A DNA stretch of 64,000 nucleotides from Vibrio ponticus (GCF_009938225.1 NZ_AP019658.1:868001-932000); one strand, 5' to 3'. Positions 55,601 to 64,000 are shown, counted from the stretch's first letter. The notes: generated by a model from the sequence alone, not told the origin. Numbers and translations: made by a program.

Positions 55601-56432
55601 CTCTGCCTTCCGGAGCCTCTTTTACACCGAGTATGAAGCCTGTTGATTGGTCATCGTTTTGATAGCTAAACAAGTTAGGATCGAAAATGTTTAAATCTCC
55701 AATCACTTCATCGTTCTCATCAAATTGAGTGAGCATATCTTCAGTGACAGGGTCACCATCATAAAGCAAGGTCCCAGACTGAGGTAACTTAGTGATCACA
55801 ACGCCCACCTGTTCACCTGTACTATCGTCCTCTAGGTCAGATATATGATCACTTTCTTCATCGTCACTGTCGAAAACGATTGGGGCTTGCCCGTCATCAT
55901 CAAGCACAACTCTGAAATCTTCCGATTCCGGTGGTGTGTTGGACGATCCGCCTGGTGGCTCAACGCCCTCATCAAATGATGAGAGGAATAACGTGCGGAA
56001 TTGCTCTAGCAAAGTTAAACTTTGAGTCGTCGATAAGCCTAGGCTATTAAATCCTTGAGTTTCAAATAAGGTTGCAGCAATGGTTTCATCGCCTACTCTC
56101 GATACGGTATCTAACACGGTACCGCTTGAGCTATCTTCACTGCCTGCTTCTGGATCTAATTCTTCGCTTAATTGCGTTGGGTCTTCGCCTTGCTGAACAG
56201 CCTCAATGACTTGGTTGACATCATCGGTTATGTTGATTGGTGTTCCATCTGCGCTGATTAAATTGGCTTGAGGGGCTTGTTGAGGACCTTGTGAAATAAT
56301 CACCTCGCCAGAGTTTGGTGATTCACCCGGGTTTATGATTCGCGCGTTGCCCAAAGCATCTATGGCAATAGCCTGCCCGGCAGCTAACCTTGCGATTGTT
56401 GTCAATCCATCTAAACTCATAGCCATCACCAT
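52629..56432 (-). CDS. LapA-like type I secreted adhesin with retention module
   Basis: A 1267-residue acidic protein. Residues 15-160 resemble the N-terminal retention module of LapA-type adhesins (GQAIAIDALGNARIINPGES, then VNQVIEAVQQGEDPTQLSEE). At about 93-98 it reads DPEAGS, where the LapG protease site TAAG is usual. A region of about 480-850 has cadherin-like and Calx-beta-like parts shared with the neighbouring giant protein. Residues 870-1040 form a possible carbohydrate-binding beta-sandwich (SYHDFEQIDVGKRWSYLDVE ... ALLDNIKLETL). The C-terminal 130 residues have RTX-like NLGDDILFGFGGGDTF and a type I secretion signal region. Seven Cys residues are present, rare for such proteins. 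A start at 56420 (MSLDGLTT) is possible. Confidence 0.85.
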   Translation of the reverse strand: MVMAMSLDGLTTIARLAAGQAIAIDALGNARIINPGESPNSGEVIISQGPQQAPQANLISADGTPINITDDVNQVIEAVQQGEDPTQLSEELDPEAGSEDSSSGTVLDTVSRVGDETIAATLFETQGFNSLGLSTTQSLTLLEQFRTLFLSSFDEGVEPPGGSSNTPPESEDFRVVLDDDGQAPIVFDSDDEESDHISDLEDDSTGEQVGVVITKLPQSGTLLYDGDPVTEDMLTQFDENDEVIGDLNIFDPNLFSYQNDDQSTGFILGVKEAPEGRDGDESTTAFMNWGEPTDDPNVRVLNFRDDQDNIVDQIVITTSGGVPTQYYADKNHIGYGLGVGGGDGIQQDESITIDLSQRPADSITLGLDGMGGWFEEGHPKETKVVIKVTLDDGTVLEEMVTKTTSGNTELFREVSFAVPDSSVGAKIVSVEVSTDGPGNWELRYLETNTPDDCFDYRAVDSDNNVSEVSTVTIAPGENTPPIAIDDPMGFSVAYGTFNNDVWQYEGSEITAYYDSEMREISGDGLKRGVTGDENGGPANQIQFNREDGLSEQFVFNLEKPATEFSFTFSNLFLNEGGEGNHEQGKWVAYLGDTVVASDLFIANQGNNQGSYTFSGDVAFDRVVFEAVDFVNEPARGSDSSDYFLTGFTASGTGAYAANQGEVLQIPIEELLGNDYDPDSDHIRFTYVSEANNAQIWVENGIVYVDLDDDFSGPTTFDYQITDDRGGYAEATVNLIINPALADACVHDVSLCDDIVVEGQNLVYKVTLDIGALQPTQFALVLGALGDEASLDDVDVDSIQFTHGVTYDDNSGLVTVPVGVSEFSVILPTVIDDLDDNLEQFTLSVGGVSSSGTIVDVYIEQEEDTIISYHDFEQIDVGKRWSYLDVENLNLANTEQGIGDGAEGVWGTSNDNDIVEVGKEKVYRDCPDDRNNKVFELEARRGDDQLYTEITNARHGQFFTLAFDVAKRNHCFSPMAVFLVAADGVSKELLYTYDQSKGWTSEIIHFQTPESGDYKVVFESTDADSYGALLDNIKLETLNNVGYEDGYFPLHNIMVSLGSDALSLDDFQVKLDVSNLPQGSQYKMGDDELFADSDGHIDVSAYQGDLSGLSVLVTEPGNYSFDVVVLSEDNVELKSSPIDITVLPEGSSIQQGTDDADYMDANLGDDILFGFGGGDTFTWQLVDFDGGLDVINDFTIGEDLIDVSDLLEPGETIDDLLDNLDAQVNDNDLTLTITKGGQSQSIQLTNIADQLGGSIDDQLCMIICDPNP

Positions 56433-56630
56433 CCATCATGTCGTACAGGTCTTAGCTATAATTATTGACCATTTTGTTACTATGATTTTCAGCGGTGCTG
56501 CTCTGCTACTTGATTCAGAACGCGCAACTACCGCGACGCGTAAATTAACGAATAATAATCAACTGCTTGATTGCAACTACAACCTTGGTCTCAATTTTGA
56601 GAAGATGTGACTATGCTGCTTTGCGGGCAC

Positions 56631-56659
56631 AAAAAAAGGACCTTGCGGTCCTTTTTAGA
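56631..56659 (-). terminator. Terminator of the giant adhesin gene
   Basis: On the minus strand AAAAAGGACCGCAAGGTCCT then TTTTTTTT, 9 bases after the stop at 56668. Confidence 0.9.
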
Positions 56660-56667
56660 TTAAGAAT

Positions 56668-59600
56668 TTAGTCTGGTAAGTTCAGCAAATCTTGCAATAT
56701 TGCGGTAGAGTCAACGACATCGCCATTAATGTGCTCTCGGAACTGGTTAGCACTATCTTCTAACACTACGTCGTGTTCAGACGTGCCATCACTGATGGTA
56801 ACCTTGATATCATCGCCTTGCTTACTAGCGACAAATTGTAAGAGGTCATCAACATTATCATTACCACTTTCCAGAATTTCGCTAAAGTCGAGGATGTCTT
56901 CACCACGAATAAAATCTTTAATCGTGTCCGTTTCCCCATCACGAATGCCATCACCTTGGTCAACAAACTTAAAGACATCTTGATCGTCACCACCAATCAG
57001 AATATCGTTACCAAGACCGCCTATGAGGATGTCTTTGCCTGCACCACCCTCTAGTTCGTCATTGCCCTCTTGAGCGGATAATAAATCGTCTCCTGAACTT
57101 CCCGTCAGTTTTTCACCAATATCAGAACCAACAGTAACATTCGCAATTGAAGTGCTACTCTGCTCAGAGCCATTCGCCACCTCTTGTGACGTTGCCGTGA
57201 CCGATAAATCGAAATCTAGTTCACCTTGATAAGACGATGGAACTTTAAGTTCTGCACCAGTAATCTCTCCTGAGAACGGGTCAGCAAGAGTTAAATCCAA
57301 CGTATAGGTCTTGATACCGTTATCCAGAACAAAGTTCGTTTGTTCGACGCCATTGATAAAGAGTTCAACGCCATCAGGTACTCCCGTTAAATCAATGGTA
57401 CCTTTTAGCTGTTCACTTCCATCGGAGTCCGTGACATTTACTTTGATAGTCTCAATAGCGATGGTCCAAGTTGGTCGCTCAACCACCAAACTTCCATTGA
57501 TGTAGTCAATAAAATAGATACCATCATCAAATTGAATATAGTCAATATTACGCAGTGTCATATCTGTATCATGATCAGCGCGCCTCATTAAAAGAACACG
57601 ATCATCTACGCCACTGATTTTATACTCTTGCTTAATATAGTCACTTAATGACCCTTGAAGCACTGCAATGTCAAAGTTGTTATCCCCATTTACTGTATAA
57701 TTACCTCGACCAAACAACGAATCTGCAGCATTACCTGCAACGAGGATATCGCTTCCCCATCCACCTCGCAAATCGTTCTTGTCATTTAAATTGCCGACAA
57801 GCACATCGTCATCATCTGACGATGGCGAATGGTAATGGTTACCTGAGAGACTGTCATTTCCGCCGTGAATTGCCGCTATGTAGTCGTTAGATACTCCTTG
57901 CTTACCGAAAATAGTGTTTTCGTTACCATCAGTTGTGTCAAAAATCTTGGAATCAATATTGAACTTTTCGAAATCGAAGTTTTCTGGCAAAAAGTCTTCA
58001 TAGACCATACCCCAAGTTTTAAACTTATCGTGAGATTGCGCAATTGCACCTAGTTTAATATCCACCGTAACGTTATCGGCTAGTGGGTTGATGTCAACAG
58101 TTAAGGTGTGCTCACCGGAGGACAACCCATCTTTAACAACCTCAAACTTAATTTCTTGATAGCTATTTTTCTGGTCGCCAACACCCGCTGCAGCGTAATC
58201 ATTGCTACCGGAGTCATCATTCTCTGGCATATAACGAATGTCTCCCGCTTTGATTCTAGCGGCGCTTATCGAATCGCCATCCAAAATCTCCCACTCGTCA
58301 TCATTTTTAATCTGCAACTGACCCAGAGTTACGGTGCTCCAATCAATTTCAACCTTAGCATTCACATCCCTAACGCCAAAATCTCCCAGCGTTAGTATGA
58401 TAGCGGTATCCTCTTGTCCGACAATTTCCTTGCTCTCTGCACTTGGTGGTGGAAGATTGATAATTTGACCGGTAACTTCTTGACCGTTGAGCGTAATTGA
58501 ATAGGTCTCGGTATCTTCAGCTAGTTGGTCTTTCAAAGTAGGAATAACAATAGAGAATGAACTCACACCAATTGGCACTACTAGTTGACCGTTTTCAAAT
58601 TTTACACCGTTGGTGAACTGAACTCTGCTCAAATCGACATCTGTACTTGAGGCTGTGTCGTTAATTCCACCGTAGGAGAAATCAAATTTACCCGCTTCAC
58701 CAAGAACGCCTTGATCAAGTTTGACCAAGAAAACCAACTCGTCACCTTCAGTAACTTCCGGCTCATAAACAGTAACCTGTGAAATTTGTGCAGCTTCAAT
58801 TTGAGGGTTTACATGTACGGTTACTGTTGCCTCTGATTCTCCACCTTTATCATCCGTAATGGTGTACTTGAAGGTATTCGTACCTAAATCAGAAGATGTA
58901 AAATGGACATAACCATCTTTGATATAAACATCCGCGTTAACACCACTTTCACTAATCTGGGTGATGCGAATTGAATCACCATCAATGTCACTATCGTTAT
59001 CTAATAGCTGTGACAGTTTGATTTTGAACTCTTCGTTCTGAGTCGCAACTAAACTCGTACTCCCTTTACCTTCAAAACCAGATAAGTAGTATTCCGACGA
59101 ATCGGTACCTCGTTCATCGACAGGTTTAACACTATAGTCTGTTGCTTCGAACACTATACTGTCAAAAGCTACACCACCAAGATCATCTTCTGATACTGAA
59201 TAACTTCCATCTCTATTGCCATCGTTAGCCACGAACATTCCGCTGGCTACTGCGGTCGTACCAAGGTAAGCGACCCATTTGCCTTGTTCATGGTTACCAG
59301 TGACGCCTTCATCTTTATATAGATTTGAAACGGTAAAACTAAACGAAGTGATCGGAGAACCAAGTTCAATCTTTAATTTCTCAGACTCACCTGACGCACG
59401 ATTGTATTCAATTTGGGTTTCAGGTCCCCCGCTAATAGAATCGCCAAATGTATGGATCCCTAATGCGTCATTTTTCTCCACCACATCTTTCACCACGCCG
59501 TTATAGCTAGCAGTAATATTTATCGACTCATCTGTCCAACTGCCGCCGTTAAAGCTACCAAGAGACACAATGTAGTTAGCCAAACCATCATCTACAGCTT

Positions 59601-62600
59601 GAGGCGGATTATTGGGTGTACCGACTGTCGCACTGTCTTGACCTTGGGCAGAGGTGTTGTCCGCTTGGTCGGTTTGCGTCGCAGTGACAGTGATCGTCTC
59701 ACCTTCAGCAGGTTTAGTCTCTGTCCAAGTGATGGTGCCCGTGGTTTTATCGTAGCTGTACGTCGCTTGCGCGTCACCATTGCCCAACACCAAGCCGTCT
59801 TGGGCGTCGTTAAGTTTCAGTTCGACCTGTTCACCATTCACTTTCAGCGTGACATAGCCGCCGTTGGCTAATTCAGCGTGGTTAACCTCTACCTGCACCT
59901 TGACGTTGTCTGCGCTGCCCACTTCACTCTCGTTCAGCCAGCCGTCGTTGTCAGTGTCTGAGCTGATTTCGACCTTAGGCACGAGGTCAGGATTAATCTC
60001 GCCGACCGCGATGGTGTCGACCGTGGCACTGTCTTGACCTTGGGCAGAAGCGTTGCCAGCTTGGTCGGTCTGCGTTGCACTGACGGTGATCGTTTCACCT
60101 TCAGCAGGTTTAGTCTCAGTCCATGTGATGGTGCCTGTGGCTTTGTCGTAGCTGTAGGTAGTTTGCGCGTCGCCATTACCCAACACTAAGCCGTCTTTGG
60201 CATCGTTGAGTTTTAGCTCGACGTCTTGACCATTGATGGTCAGCGTGACATAGCCGCCGTTGGCCAATTCGTTATGGTTAACCTCAACCTTGACGTTGAC
60301 GCTGTCTGCGCTGCCGACTTCATTCTCGTTCAACCAACCGTCATTGTTGGTGTCTGAGCTGATTTCAACCTTAGGCGCGAGGTCCGGATTATTCTCGCCG
60401 ACCGCGATGGTGTCAACCGTGGCACTGTCTTGACCTTGGGCAGAAGTGTTGTCCGCTTGGTCGGTTTGCGTTGCAGTGACGGTGATTGTTTCACCTTCAG
60501 CAGGTTTAGTCTCAGTCCACGTGATGGTGCCCGTGGTTTTATCGTAGCTGTACGTAGTTTGCGCTTCGCCATTACCCAACACCAAGCCGTCTTTGGCGTC
60601 GTTGAGTTTTAGCTCAACGTCTTGACCATTGATGGTCAGCGTGACATAGCCGCCGTTGGCTAATTCAGCGTGGTTAACCTCTACCTGCACGTTGATATGG
60701 GCTGCGCTGCCCACTTCACTCTCGTTCAACCAACCGTCATTGTTGGTGTCTGAGCTGATCAGCACTTTAGGACCAAGATCGCTACCGTTGTTACCTTCAC
60801 CCTCACCGATGGCGGTAGTGTCGACCGTGGCACTGTCTTGACCTTGGGCAGAAGTGTTGTCCGCTTGGTCGGTCTGCGTGGCAGTGACGGTGATTGTTTC
60901 ACCTTCGGCAGGCTTAGTCTCAGTCCACGTGATGGTGCCTGTGGTTTTATCGTAACTGTAGGTCGCTTGCGCGTCGCCACTACCCAACACCAACGCATCA
61001 TCGGCGTCGTTGAGTTTCAGTTCGACCGTTTCACCGTTAATGGTCAGCGTAACATAGCCGCCGTTGGCCAATTCGTCATGGTTGACTTCAACCTGTACAT
61101 TAACGCTGTCTGCGCTGCCCACTTCACTCTCGTTTAGCCAGCCGTCGTTGTTGGTGTCTGAGCTGATCAGCACTTTAGGACCAAGATCGCTATCGTTGTT
61201 ACCTTCACCATCACCGATGGCGATGGTGTCGACCGTCGCACTGTCTTGACCTTCGGCAGAGGTGTTGTCCGCTTGGTCGGTTTGCGTGGCAGTGACGGTG
61301 ATCGTTTCACCTTCGGCAGGTGTGGTCTCAGTCCACGTGATGGTACCCGTAGTTTTGTCGTAGCTGTACGTTGCTTGCGCTTCGCCATTATTCAGCACTA
61401 AACCGTCTTTGGCGTCGTTGAGCTTAAGTTGAACCTCATCGCCACCATTAACAGTAAGAGTGACATGACCGCCGTTGGCCAATTCAGCATGGTTGACTTC
61501 AACCTGTACATTAACGCTGTCTGCGCTACCCACTTCACGCTCGTTCAGCCAGCCGTCGTTATTCGTATCTGAGCTGATCAGCACTTTAGGACCAAGATCG
61601 CTATCGTTGTTACCTTCACCATCACCGATGGCGATGGTGTCGACCGTCGCACTGTCTTGACCTTCAGCAGAGGTGTTGTCCGCTTGGTCGGTTTGCGTCG
61701 CAGTGACGATGAGCGTTTCACCTTCAGCAGGTTTAGTCTCTGTCCACGTGATAGTGCCCGTGGTTTTATCGTAGCTGTACGTCGTTTGCGCTTCGCCATT
61801 ATTCAGCACCAAGCCGTCTTTGGCGTCGTTGAGTTTCAGTTCGACCTGTTCACCATTGATGGTCAGCGTGACATAGCCGCCGTTGGCCAATTCAGCGTGG
61901 TTGACTTCAATCTGCACATTAACGCTGTCTGCGCTACCCACTTCAGTCTCGTTCAGCCATCCATCGTTGTCACTATCTGAGGTGATTTCGACCTTAGGTC
62001 CGAGATCAGCGTTATTGATACCCTCGCCATCACCGACCGCGATGGTGTCAACTGTGGCACTGTCTTGACCTTGGGCAGAGGTGTTGTCTGCTTGATCGGT
62101 TTGCGTTGCAGTGACGGTGATGGTTTCACCTTCAGCAGGTTTAGTCTCAGTCCACGTGATGGTGCCCGTGGTTTTGTCGTAGCTGTAAGTAGTTTGTGCG
62201 TCGCCATTACCCAGCACCAAGCCGTCTTTGGCGTCGTTAAGTATTAAGTCGACCTGTTCACCATTAATGGTCAGCGTAACATAGCCGCCGTTGGCTAATT
62301 CAGCGTGGTTAACCTCTACCTGCACGTTGACGTTGTTTGCGCTGCCGACTTCACTCTCGTTCAGCCAACCGTCGTTATTCGTATCTGAGCTGATCAACAC
62401 TTTAGGACCAAGATCGCTACCGTTGTTACCTTCACCCTCACCGATGGCGGTGGTGTCGACCGTGGCACTGTCTTGACCTTGGGCAGAGGTGTTGTCCGCT
62501 TGATCGGTTTGTGTGGCCGTGACGGTGATGGTTGCACCTTCGCTAGGTTTGGTCTCAGTCCACGTGATGGTGCCTGTGGTGTTGTTGTAGCTGTAGGTCG

Positions 62601-64000
62601 CTTGCGCGTCGCCATTACCCAACACTAAGCCGTCTTTGCCGTCGTTGAGTTTCAGCTCGACGTCTTGACCATTAATGGTCAGCGTAACATAGCCGCCGTT
62701 GGCTAATTCAGCGTGGTTGACTTCAACCTGTACATTAACGCTGTCTGCGCTACCGACTTCACTCTCGTTCAGCCAGCCGTCGTTGTCAGTGTCTGAGCTG
62801 ATTTCAACCTTAGGCGCGAGGTCCGGATTATTCTCGCCGACCGCGATGGTGTCGACCGTGGCACTGTCTTGACCTTGGGCAGAGGTGTTGTCTGCTTGAT
62901 CGGTTTGCGTTGCAGTGACGGTGATCACTGCACCTTCAGCAGGTTTAGTCTCAGTCCACGTGATGGTGCCTGTGGTTTTATCGTAGCTGTAGGTAGTTTG
63001 CGCGTTGCCATTACCCAACACCAAGCCGTCTTTGGCGTCGTTGAGTTTCAGTTCGACCTGTTCACCATTGATGGTCAGCGTAACATAGCCGCCGTTAGCC
63101 AATTCATCATGGTTGACTTCAAGCTGTACATTAACACTGTCTGCGCTGCCGACTTCACTCTCGTTTAGCCAACCGTCGTTATTCGTGTCTGAGCTGATTT
63201 CAACCTTAGGAGCGAGATCCGGATTAATCTCGCCGATCGCTATGGTATCAACCGTGGCACTGTCTTGACCTTCGGCTGAGGTGTTGTCCGCTTGGTCGGT
63301 TTGCGTTGCAGTGACGGTGATCGTTTCACCTTCGGCAGGTTTGGTCTCAGTCCACGTGATGGTTCCTCTGGTGTTGTCGTAGCTGTATATCGCTTGTGCG
63401 TCGCCATTATTCAGCACTAAACCGTCTTTGGCGTCGTTGAGCTTAAGTTGAACCTCATCTCCGCCGTTGACGGTTAAGCTAACATAGCCGCCGTTCGCCA
63501 ATTCAGCGTGGTTGACTTCAACCTGCACGTTGACGTTGTCTGCGCTGCCCACTTCACTCTCGTTCAACCAACCGTCATTGTTGGTGTCTGAGCTGATTTC
63601 AACCTTAGGCGTGAGGTCAGGATTAATCTCGCCGACCGCGATAGTGTCGACCGTGGCACTGTCTTCAGTCTCTGCCGACACGTTACCAGCTTGGTCGGTT
63701 TGTGTGGCAGTAACGGTGATCGTTTCACCTTCAGCAGGTTTAGTCTCAGTCCATGTGATGGTGCCCGTGGTTTTGTCGTAGCTGTACGTCGCTTGCGCTT
63801 CGCCATTATTCAGCACTAAACCTTCTTTGGCATCGTTCAGCTTAAGTTGAACCTCATCGCCACCATTAACAGTAAGAGTGACATGACCGCCGTTGGCCAA
63901 TTCAGCGTGGTTAACCTCTACCTGCACCTTGACGTTGTCTGCGCTGCCTACTTCACTCTCGTTCAGCCAACCGTCGTTATTCGTATCTGAGCTGATTTCG
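56668..64000 (-). CDS. Giant RTX adhesin, repeat region and C-terminus (N-terminus beyond window)
   Basis: At least 2443 codons are visible and the frame stays open to the window edge, so the true start is outside. The visible N-terminal 1460 residues are 11 tandem Ig-like repeats of 132-137 residues, each with an EF-hand-like loop DTNNDGWLNESE. A module similar to that of the neighbouring adhesin follows (coordinates about 58480-59585), then a cadherin-like part. After that come a degenerate RTX stretch (57640-57900) and true RTX nonapeptides (GGAGKDILIGGLGNDILIGG, about 56988-57100). The C-terminal 100 residues are the type I secretion end. No Cys is seen. Such proteins leave through a type I exporter and stiffen on calcium binding. 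An earlier GTG at 63927 is not a real start. Confidence 0.88.
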   Translation of the reverse strand, partial: EISSDTNNDGWLNESEVGSADNVKVQVEVNHAELANGGHVTLTVNGGDEVQLKLNDAKEGLVLNNGEAQATYSYDKTTGTITWTETKPAEGETITVTATQTDQAGNVSAETEDSATVDTIAVGEINPDLTPKVEISSDTNNDGWLNESEVGSADNVNVQVEVNHAELANGGYVSLTVNGGDEVQLKLNDAKDGLVLNNGDAQAIYSYDNTRGTITWTETKPAEGETITVTATQTDQADNTSAEGQDSATVDTIAIGEINPDLAPKVEISSDTNNDGWLNESEVGSADSVNVQLEVNHDELANGGYVTLTINGEQVELKLNDAKDGLVLGNGNAQTTYSYDKTTGTITWTETKPAEGAVITVTATQTDQADNTSAQGQDSATVDTIAVGENNPDLAPKVEISSDTDNDGWLNESEVGSADSVNVQVEVNHAELANGGYVTLTINGQDVELKLNDGKDGLVLGNGDAQATYSYNNTTGTITWTETKPSEGATITVTATQTDQADNTSAQGQDSATVDTTAIGEGEGNNGSDLGPKVLISSDTNNDGWLNESEVGSANNVNVQVEVNHAELANGGYVTLTINGEQVDLILNDAKDGLVLGNGDAQTTYSYDKTTGTITWTETKPAEGETITVTATQTDQADNTSAQGQDSATVDTIAVGDGEGINNADLGPKVEITSDSDNDGWLNETEVGSADSVNVQIEVNHAELANGGYVTLTINGEQVELKLNDAKDGLVLNNGEAQTTYSYDKTTGTITWTETKPAEGETLIVTATQTDQADNTSAEGQDSATVDTIAIGDGEGNNDSDLGPKVLISSDTNNDGWLNEREVGSADSVNVQVEVNHAELANGGHVTLTVNGGDEVQLKLNDAKDGLVLNNGEAQATYSYDKTTGTITWTETTPAEGETITVTATQTDQADNTSAEGQDSATVDTIAIGDGEGNNDSDLGPKVLISSDTNNDGWLNESEVGSADSVNVQVEVNHDELANGGYVTLTINGETVELKLNDADDALVLGSGDAQATYSYDKTTGTITWTETKPAEGETITVTATQTDQADNTSAQGQDSATVDTTAIGEGEGNNGSDLGPKVLISSDTNNDGWLNESEVGSAAHINVQVEVNHAELANGGYVTLTINGQDVELKLNDAKDGLVLGNGEAQTTYSYDKTTGTITWTETKPAEGETITVTATQTDQADNTSAQGQDSATVDTIAVGENNPDLAPKVEISSDTNNDGWLNENEVGSADSVNVKVEVNHNELANGGYVTLTINGQDVELKLNDAKDGLVLGNGDAQTTYSYDKATGTITWTETKPAEGETITVSATQTDQAGNASAQGQDSATVDTIAVGEINPDLVPKVEISSDTDNDGWLNESEVGSADNVKVQVEVNHAELANGGYVTLKVNGEQVELKLNDAQDGLVLGNGDAQATYSYDKTTGTITWTETKPAEGETITVTATQTDQADNTSAQGQDSATVGTPNNPPQAVDDGLANYIVSLGSFNGGSWTDESINITASYNGVVKDVVEKNDALGIHTFGDSISGGPETQIEYNRASGESEKLKIELGSPITSFSFTVSNLYKDEGVTGNHEQGKWVAYLGTTAVASGMFVANDGNRDGSYSVSEDDLGGVAFDSIVFEATDYSVKPVDERGTDSSEYYLSGFEGKGSTSLVATQNEEFKIKLSQLLDNDSDIDGDSIRITQISESGVNADVYIKDGYVHFTSSDLGTNTFKYTITDDKGGESEATVTVHVNPQIEAAQISQVTVYEPEVTEGDELVFLVKLDQGVLGEAGKFDFSYGGINDTASSTDVDLSRVQFTNGVKFENGQLVVPIGVSSFSIVIPTLKDQLAEDTETYSITLNGQEVTGQIINLPPPSAESKEIVGQEDTAIILTLGDFGVRDVNAKVEIDWSTVTLGQLQIKNDDEWEILDGDSISAARIKAGDIRYMPENDDSGSNDYAAAGVGDQKNSYQEIKFEVVKDGLSSGEHTLTVDINPLADNVTVDIKLGAIAQSHDKFKTWGMVYEDFLPENFDFEKFNIDSKIFDTTDGNENTIFGKQGVSNDYIAAIHGGNDSLSGNHYHSPSSDDDDVLVGNLNDKNDLRGGWGSDILVAGNAADSLFGRGNYTVNGDNNFDIAVLQGSLSDYIKQEYKISGVDDRVLLMRRADHDTDMTLRNIDYIQFDDGIYFIDYINGSLVVERPTWTIAIETIKVNVTDSDGSEQLKGTIDLTGVPDGVELFINGVEQTNFVLDNGIKTYTLDLTLADPFSGEITGAELKVPSSYQGELDFDLSVTATSQEVANGSEQSSTSIANVTVGSDIGEKLTGSSGDDLLSAQEGNDELEGGAGKDILIGGLGNDILIGGDDQDVFKFVDQGDGIRDGETDTIKDFIRGEDILDFSEILESGNDNVDDLLQFVASKQGDDIKVTISDGTSEHDVVLEDSANQFREHINGDVVDSTAILQDLLNLPD
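59610..64000 (-). repeat. Eleven tandem 390-415 bp repeats in the giant adhesin gene
   Basis: The phrase TCTGAGCTGAT (with small changes) recurs near 59956, 60351, 60750, 61160, 61569, 61979, 62385, 62800, 63189, 63590 and 63987, giving a 389-415 bp period. The copies are nearly identical over long stretches of DNA. Two linker forms (INPDL/NNPDL, and GEGNNxSDLG) give the two lengths. Confidence 0.92.

Noticed and set aside
59592..63806. Many repeated small ORFs on both strands within the adhesin repeats
   Set aside because: They recur once per repeat because the DNA repeats; they are shadows of the main frame.
63925..63927. GTG at 63927 as start of the giant adhesin
   Set aside because: The frame and the repeat pattern continue to the window edge, so the codon is an internal valine.

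Overview
The window looks like chromosomal DNA of a Vibrio or a close relative (gammaproteobacterium). The gene set and protein sequences fit: a FabV-type enoyl reductase, Gsk, PhnA, a YhaJ-like regulator, an SgrR-like regulator, TesA beside a YbbA/YbbP ABC module, two chemotaxis receptors, c-di-GMP phosphodiesterases and very large type I secreted adhesins. No rRNA, tRNA, CRISPR array, insertion sequence or prophage was recognised. This is a reading of the sequence alone; family names come from remembered motifs, not from a search.

Layout. 1-5.1 kb: the 5' part of ddl, a SPOR lipoprotein, the protein acetyltransferase PatZ, a YhaJ-like LysR regulator and a 25-residue membrane peptide. 5.3-8.0 kb: a minus-strand cluster (hotdog thioesterase, small unknown, SgrR-like regulator, zinc-ribbon protein). 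8.1-12.9 kb: two membrane/envelope metalloproteases (M48 lipoprotein, M50 site-2 type), PhnA, an Aer-like receptor and a small unknown. 13.1-14.4 kb: alx/terC under a yybP-ykoY manganese riboswitch. 14.5-17.7 kb: a TonB-dependent receptor divergent from an AraC regulator with a Fur-like site between them. 17.7-22 kb: a 31-residue membrane peptide, a 5'-nucleotidase-like enzyme, the OLD-type protein YbjD and YcdZ. 22.1-24.8 kb: a LysR regulator divergent from a FocA-type channel fused to a CBS pair. 24.8-33 kb: yceI-yceJ, a lipase-like protein, an EAL protein, dcuC and the pxpABC 5-oxoprolinase operon. 33-43.9 kb: an FAD oxidoreductase, the ybbP-ybbA/tesA divergon, fabV, a GAF-GGDEF-EAL protein and an ABC-class ATPase. 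44-52.6 kb: a DnaJ-related protein, yjdF, cutA, two HAD phosphatases, creA, gsk and an MCP. 52.6-64 kb: two tandem adhesin genes on the minus strand, the second running off the window.

How the genes connect. Several divergent pairs suggest local regulation (AraC/TonB receptor, LysR/focA). Metal handling recurs (Mn riboswitch-alx, Fur-like site, CutA). Surface attachment and c-di-GMP also recur: two EAL proteins and a LapA-like protein with an N-terminal retention module lie in the same 36 kb. The most interesting elements are the adhesin pair (11 visible near-identical 133-137 residue repeats each with an EF-hand-like loop; a module of about 370 residues shared between the two proteins; a retention module with a changed cleavage-site region and seven cysteines), the focA-CBS fusion that keeps an internal ribosome binding site and is preceded by an overlapping leader ORF, the alx leader with mutually exclusive hairpins over its Shine-Dalgarno, and the tesA/ybbA start codons that overlap on opposite strands.
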